A DNA stretch of 10,450 nucleotides from Bryobacteraceae bacterium (lineage in GTDB: Bacteria; Acidobacteriota; Terriglobia; Bryobacterales; Bryobacteraceae), in assembly GCA_025350445.1 (NCBI GenBank), contig JANXXV010000043.1, forward strand, positions 1 to 10,450, written 5' to 3'. Position 1 is the first letter of the stretch. The number at the start of each line of letters is the position of its first letter. Below, one piece after another: positions 7,261 to 10,450 of this stretch. The notes under the pieces were generated by a model. The model had not been told where the DNA came from. It made no database searches and saw only the letters and a program-made list of their open reading frames with translations. Both the position numbers and the translations under genes were made by a program.

Positions 7261-7787
7261 TCACTCCAAGCCCGGGCGATCCGCTTGTCGATCTCGCGCG
7301 CTTGCGAGACGCTTTCGTTTCGGATGCGGTTCTTCTCATAGCCCCACGCCAACGCCGGAACCTGGACGTGGACCACCGCCGCATAGCGGCTCAATTCCCG
7401 TTCGAGGCTGGTATCGAATTCCTGAAAGAAGTTTTGGCGTGAGCCGGGCCAATAAGCAAGTCCGTCGAGCGTACCCCGATCACACAGCACTACGGCGGTC
7501 TGGCGGCCTTCAAGTGCGACGGCCTCCAAAGCTCTCTGTACATGAAAGATGGCCCGTTGGGCAGCGCGCCGGCCCTTCGGCATTTCCGATCTGGGAAACC
7601 CGCCGCCGAATACAATGCCGGCGGATTCCGGCGCAATCGCAACGTGCTGGCAGAAGTACCGCCGGGCCATCTCAAGCACGGCTGTCTTGCCGCCGCCGGG
7701 ACCACCGGTGAGCACCACCAGCTTGGGTTCGTGCCGGACTTCCGCGCAGCGGCACAAGTGGGAGCCGGTGGGTAAATTGTTTGTCAT
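7248..7787 (-). CDS. P-loop ATPase of the AAA_28 type, C-terminus lost to a frameshift
   Basis: A 179-residue nucleotide-binding protein of unknown role. It has KLVVLTGGPGGGKTAVLE (22-39, Walker A with Lys34), an APESAGIVFGGGFPR segment (52-66), RAAQRAIFHVQRALE (74-88) and a Walker-B-like VVLCDRGTLDGLAYWPG (99-115). These resemble AAA_28 proteins, which are kinase-like and distantly related to NadR-type P-loop kinases; the substrate is unknown. ATG 7787 is used. An in-frame GTG at 7823 would add 12 residues but overlap the upstream gene by 23 nt. No strong ribosome site precedes either. The frame stops at TGA TGA (7245-7250) just after AWSDIPE, while family-like sequence continues in the -1 frame to 7126. 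The gene lies 13 nt after a small CPxC protein gene and is probably the last of the minus-strand run. Confidence 0.75.
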   Translation of the reverse strand: MTNNLPTGSHLCRCAEVRHEPKLVVLTGGPGGGKTAVLEMARRYFCQHVAIAPESAGIVFGGGFPRSEMPKGRRAAQRAIFHVQRALEAVALEGRQTAVVLCDRGTLDGLAYWPGSRQNFFQEFDTSLERELSRYAAVVHVQVPALAWGYEKNRIRNESVSQAREIDKRIARAWSDIPE

Positions 7788-7800
7788 ATGCTTCAAACCG

Positions 7801-8157
7801 TTACGGGTCTTGTGGACGCACACAGCAGGCGGCGTGGTCAGCCGGAGAGGTGCTTAGCCCATCGCTTCTCAAGATCGGAGCCTGTTCAGCGTTGACGATA
7901 CCGAATCGAAGAAGGGCCAAGATCAAGGCACGGACGCTGACATGCGGTTGCGCGCCTTCGCCCACCACCCCACAATCCGGGCACTTTAGAATTGGGGAAC
8001 GAATGTTTCGCTCCGATCGAAGCCGCTGCAGAGTCGCATCCAGTTCGTCGCGTATTTCGATCATTACGTCGAAGGAGCCGTCCGGATGCCATTCGGAGCG
8101 CAGCCGGTCGATCATTTCCGGAAACCACACCCGCGTGCGCATCACCCGCGTGCGCAT
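7801..8157 (-). CDS. Small hypothetical protein with a CPxC motif
   Basis: 118 residues, function unknown. The N-terminal half is rich in charged helix-forming residues (WFPEMIDRLRSEW and the IEIRDELDATLQRLRSERN stretch, 11-51). It is followed by LKCPDCGVVGEG (58-69), a single Cys-Pro-x-Cys knuckle like half a zinc ribbon, then PHVSVRALILALLRFGI (71-87). I recall similar uncharacterised proteins in soil bacteria but cannot name a family. There is no signal peptide, so it is probably cytoplasmic. The start is uncertain because ATG 8157, ATG 8142 and GTG 8160 lie in a 15-bp tandem repeat that encodes MRTRV twice; the shorter form from 8142 (113 residues) is equally possible. A stop lies upstream in frame. 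The gene begins about 30 nt after the beta-propeller gene and ends 13 nt before the ATPase, consistent with one transcript. Confidence 0.7.
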   Translation of the reverse strand: MRTRVMRTRVWFPEMIDRLRSEWHPDGSFDVMIEIRDELDATLQRLRSERNIRSPILKCPDCGVVGEGAQPHVSVRALILALLRFGIVNAEQAPILRSDGLSTSPADHAACCVRPQDP

Positions 8158-8165
8158 CACCCGCG
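8128..8165. repeat. 15-bp perfect tandem repeat, about 2.5 copies
   Basis: CACCCGCGTGCGCAT at 8128-8142 and again at 8143-8157, then CACCCGCG at 8158-8165. On the minus strand each unit carries an ATG in frame with the small CPxC protein, so the repeat duplicates its start region (MRTRV MRTRV) without changing frame. Confidence 0.9.
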
Positions 8166-8186
8166 GCCATGTGCCGGTAGACCCCG

Positions 8187-9191
8187 CTAATCCGTCCGCA
8201 GCATCCCGCTGGCGTTCCGCTTCGGCACCGGACCGACTGGAATCTTTTTTACCACTTTCATTGTTTTGATATCCACCACCACCGTGACATCATCGCCGGC
8301 GACGGCTACGAACAAGGCCTTCCCGTCCGGCGGGATGGTGAGCCATTCCGGATGGAGCCCGACCGGAATTACCTTGAGCAGTTTGTAATCCGGCAGCGAG
8401 TAGGCAACCACGCAATCGTAATACTTGCTGGTGGCCCAGAGCATTTTCCCGTCCGGCGTGATGGCCAACCCATGCGATGGCGAGCCCTGCAGACCCTCGG
8501 TCTCCTTCTCTTGCCCAGGGGGGTCTGGAAGCGTGATGCGCTGAATCTCCTTGCGCGCCGCAAAATCCACTACGGCGAATCCGTGGAAGCCGGAGAGCTG
8601 GACGATGATATCCTTCGTTGACCCGTCCGGATTCCGCGTGAAGGCCATCGGGCGGATGCCGGCACTCATCTCCAACTTCCAGGAAAGCGTATCGGTGGCG
8701 GTGTCTATGACGTTGATCGTGCTTGCCGCAATCGATCCGGCCACCGCATACTTGCCGTCCGGCGTCACGTATACATTGTGGATCTCGCCCTTGACGGGAA
8801 TGGTTTTCACTTTTGTGAGCGACGCGGTATCGATGACATCCACGCCGCCCGGGGCTTGCCTGATGCCGACGTAAACGCGCGAACCGTCCTTGGCCACGTC
8901 CAGGTTATTGGGCCGGCCGCTGAGCGGAATCCGTTTCATCACTTTCAGGGTCTTGGCATCCACCACGTCCAGGGTGCCGAGCGCTTCATCGGTAATGTAG
9001 ACCCGGTGTCCATCGGGCGCGACGACGATGCCGTGCGGCGCCTCGATTCCACCAATGGCCGCGACCACTTTATGAGTGGCAGGGTCGATCAGGTCCACGC
9101 TGTCGCCGGCGGAGTTCGTTTGGAAAACGCGCACCGCGCCCGCGGCCAGGGACGTTAACAGGAACAGTACCCCCAGAAGCTTGCCTTTCAC
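8187..9191 (-). CDS. Secreted YVTN-family beta-propeller protein
   Basis: 334 residues. A signal peptide is seen at 1-19 (MKGKLLGVLFLLTSLAAGA). The rest is built of repeated blades with the pattern PHGIVVAPDGHRVYITDE, then LGTLDVVDAKTLKVMKRI, repeated around residues 22-320. Blade hallmarks recur as VTPDGKYAV, ITPDGKMLWAT and IPPDGKALFVAV. The fold is a YVTN/lactonase-like propeller; no catalytic residues are recognised, so a binding or scaffold role in the periplasm or envelope is likely. The start is GTG 9191, because GGGAGG lies 6 nt upstream and the signal peptide follows at once; the frame stays open to 9371, but that part overlaps the cytochrome gene in another frame. The GTG overlaps the cytochrome stop as GTGA, so the two proteins are probably made together and may work as a pair. 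Confidence 0.88.
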   Translation of the reverse strand: MKGKLLGVLFLLTSLAAGAVRVFQTNSAGDSVDLIDPATHKVVAAIGGIEAPHGIVVAPDGHRVYITDEALGTLDVVDAKTLKVMKRIPLSGRPNNLDVAKDGSRVYVGIRQAPGGVDVIDTASLTKVKTIPVKGEIHNVYVTPDGKYAVAGSIAASTINVIDTATDTLSWKLEMSAGIRPMAFTRNPDGSTKDIIVQLSGFHGFAVVDFAARKEIQRITLPDPPGQEKETEGLQGSPSHGLAITPDGKMLWATSKYYDCVVAYSLPDYKLLKVIPVGLHPEWLTIPPDGKALFVAVAGDDVTVVVDIKTMKVVKKIPVGPVPKRNASGMLRTD

Positions 9192-9631
9192 TTTGAACCT
9201 CCCATAGTCCGACCCTCCACCCAGGCGGCCAGGGTCTGCCATTCCGGATCGCTTTTGGAACTCCAGTGTCTGCCGCCTGCATGGAAGCGGTCGCCGCCGG
9301 CCTCTCTGGCGAGCGGATGTAGCAACAGCCGGCTCTTGTCCGGCGCACCCGGTACAACAAACAGTTTCCACACGGCAAACTGTTTGCGCGACTGCTCTTC
9401 GTTCCAGTTCGCAGCCCCTTCCGGGAGTGGTTCCAAGCCCGGACTCCCATGGTCATGGCATGTAATACAGCGCGCGTGTCCAGGACGTTTCGTGAGGAAG
9501 ATTGGCTGTACCCGCTCTTTGAAAAAAGAGTAGTCCAGCGAAGGCTTGGCCGGCTTTGAACCAGATTGCTGCGCGAACAGCGCTGCGATTGTGACGATCA
9601 ATAGACTCGCAGGGTTCAGGAACGAGGACAT
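9188..9631 (-). CDS. Secreted single-CxxCH cytochrome c-like protein
   Basis: 147 residues with an N-terminal signal peptide (hydrophobic 9-20, cleavage likely after ALFA), so it is exported to the periplasm, where haem would attach. The haem motif is CITCH (Cys55, Cys58, His59), preceded by FFKERVQPIFLTKRPGHAR. The context YSFFKERVQPIF resembles the cytochrome-like domains common in acidobacteria and planctomycetes. Later conserved-looking parts are EEQSRKQFAVWK, LVVP-like VVPG, LLLHPLAREAGG (His105) and FHAGGRHWSS (His117, His122). The only Met after residue 1 is Met143, five residues from the end, so the sixth haem ligand is unclear and may be a His. AAGGAG lies 8 nt before ATG 9631. The gene follows the AsmA-like gene by 36 nt and overlaps the beta-propeller gene by 4 nt. 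Its redox partner is not known. Confidence 0.87.
   Translation of the reverse strand: MSSFLNPASLLIVTIAALFAQQSGSKPAKPSLDYSFFKERVQPIFLTKRPGHARCITCHDHGSPGLEPLPEGAANWNEEQSRKQFAVWKLFVVPGAPDKSRLLLHPLAREAGGDRFHAGGRHWSSKSDPEWQTLAAWVEGRTMGGSK
9198..9203 (-). promoter_or_regulatory. Strong ribosome binding site before the GTG start of the beta-propeller gene
   Basis: GGGAGG on the minus strand, 6 nt before GTG 9191, inside the last codons of the cytochrome gene. It decides the start and supports translational coupling through the GTGA overlap. Confidence 0.75.
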
Positions 9632-9639
9632 GGAATGAG

Positions 9640-9645
9640 CTCCTT
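9640..9645 (-). promoter_or_regulatory. Ribosome binding site of the cytochrome-like gene
   Basis: AAGGAG on the minus strand, 8 nt before ATG 9631. Confidence 0.6.
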
Positions 9646-9654
9646 TGCGAGGTT

Positions 9655-9660
9655 ATTATA
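9655..9660 (-). promoter_or_regulatory. Possible -10 element upstream of the cytochrome-like gene
   Basis: A perfect TATAAT on the minus strand in the 36-nt gap between the AsmA-like and cytochrome genes. At a 17-nt spacing the -35 position reads GGGGGA, which does not fit the usual consensus, so this could be chance. If real, it would allow the cytochrome and beta-propeller genes to be expressed apart from the AsmA-like gene. Confidence 0.25.
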
Positions 9661-9667
9661 TACCCTG

Positions 9668-10450
9668 CTACTTCTTTTCCCCCTTCTTCTTGCGAAACTG
9701 ATCGAAGAGGTTGATGAGGCTGTCCGGCGGCTGTTCGCCAGGCTTGGTTTCAGTGGATTTGGCGTCGCCCTGCTTATCGGTAAAGGCGTCGACCAGACTC
9801 TTGATGCCACTGGTGAGCGCGCCGGGATTACCGGCCGTCGGCAGCAGCCCGCGTAGTTTCATATTGGTGAACTGCTCGGTATCCGGCGTGAACTTTGGCT
9901 GCGCAAACGTACCGCTGACCAGGGCAGGCACAACCAGCTCGTTGCGTTGATTGGCGAGGACGGTAGTCAGCAGGCCGCCGATCTGGCCGGGGGCGCTCTT
10001 CTGTGCGAAGTCTTTCCCTAAAATCGTGGTGACGTGTAGCTTAAGCGTCTGGTCAACCAGGTTGATGTTCCCGGTGCCGGAAAGAGTTCCTTCGACAAAA
10101 TCCATGAAGAGATCGTTGGTGGTGGCGAGTCCATTCCGGATATTGAGGCTGCCGGACAATTTTGAAATGTTTGTGCCCCCGTCCTGCTTCTTGGCGTAGC
10201 CGAAGAAGCGGCCGATGCCGGCGATCTCATTCAGCACAGGCACCCCCGAAAGACGGCCCTGCCCCATTAGTAACGAAAGCTTTCCGTTGAGGCTCTTTGC
10301 GATATCTTCGTTCGGTCTGCTGAAAAATTGGAGGTCCGCGTCGCCGGAGAGCGCGCCGGTGAGCACGCCCTTTAGAGACGAGGTCGCGGAAAGAAGTTGG
10401 TTCGCGTCGACGTTCGTCAGCTTGGAATTAACGGCGTAGCTAACGGCCGC
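9668..10450 (-). CDS. AsmA-family protein, C-terminal 260 residues (cut by window edge)
   Basis: The frame is open from the right edge to TAA at 9668-9670. It contains typical AsmA C-terminal sequence: NVDANQLLSATSSLKGVLTG, GDADLQFF, SLNGKLSLLMGQGRLSGV, LNEIAGIGRFFG, LSGSLNIRNGLATTNDLF, EGTLSGTGNINLVDQTLKL, FAQPKF, and then a Lys-rich hydrophilic tail ending RKKKGEKK. AsmA/TamB-like proteins are anchored in the inner membrane with a long periplasmic part and take part in envelope lipid transport or outer-membrane assembly; here that is family knowledge. The N-terminal anchor is outside the window. A GTG within the frame at 10366 is not a likely start, because homologous-looking sequence continues upstream to the edge. 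It is the first visible gene of the minus-strand run leading to the cytochrome and beta-propeller genes. Confidence 0.85.
   Translation of the reverse strand, partial: AAVSYAVNSKLTNVDANQLLSATSSLKGVLTGALSGDADLQFFSRPNEDIAKSLNGKLSLLMGQGRLSGVPVLNEIAGIGRFFGYAKKQDGGTNISKLSGSLNIRNGLATTNDLFMDFVEGTLSGTGNINLVDQTLKLHVTTILGKDFAQKSAPGQIGGLLTTVLANQRNELVVPALVSGTFAQPKFTPDTEQFTNMKLRGLLPTAGNPGALTSGIKSLVDAFTDKQGDAKSTETKPGEQPPDSLINLFDQFRKKKGEKK

Noticed and set aside
9192..9371. N-terminal extension of the beta-propeller frame to 9371
   Set aside because: It lies over the cytochrome gene in another frame and would bury the signal peptide at residue 61. The GTG at 9191 has a strong ribosome site and puts the signal peptide at the N-terminus.

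Overview
The window is ordinary-looking bacterial chromosome: GC-rich, densely coded, with short gaps between genes and one repeat-filled intergenic region. No database search was possible. The gene content best fits a soil acidobacterium, possibly of the Bryobacterales/Solibacter type. That guess rests on three things: a single-CxxCH cytochrome coupled to a YVTN beta-propeller protein, an AsmA-type envelope protein next to them, and intergenic DNA full of short degenerate repeats. It is an inference from gene style only. There is no sign of a phage, plasmid, transposase or CRISPR array.

Left part (1-2858, minus strand): a GLFV-family glutamate dehydrogenase is followed after 10 nt by the first 524 codons of mutS, which runs off the left edge. 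The mutS ribosome binding site lies over the gdh stop codon and points to a TTG start. Next is 753 bp of non-coding DNA (2859-3611) between the divergent gdh and aas genes. It holds 27-bp and 12-bp imperfect repeats and two back-to-back GC-rich hairpins.

Centre (3612-7103, plus strand): a full-length Aas-type fusion enzyme (acyltransferase plus acyl-ACP synthetase). The start codon of a UMF1/Atg22-type MFS transporter follows its stop codon directly. In enterobacteria aas pairs with the lysophospholipid flippase lplT, so this pair may be an analogous lysophospholipid salvage unit with a different transporter family.

Right part (7126-10450, minus strand, convergent with the above): in transcription order, the C-terminal 260 residues of an AsmA-like protein, a secreted CxxCH cytochrome-like protein, a YVTN beta-propeller protein (GTGA overlap with the cytochrome gene), a small CPxC protein whose 5' end carries a 15-bp tandem duplication, and an AAA_28-type P-loop ATPase. 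The ATPase frame is broken near its 3' end by what looks like a one-base deletion; 44 further family-like residues lie in the next frame. The frameshift, the repeat mosaic and the aas-transporter pair are the points most worth following. I saw no convincing undescribed system.
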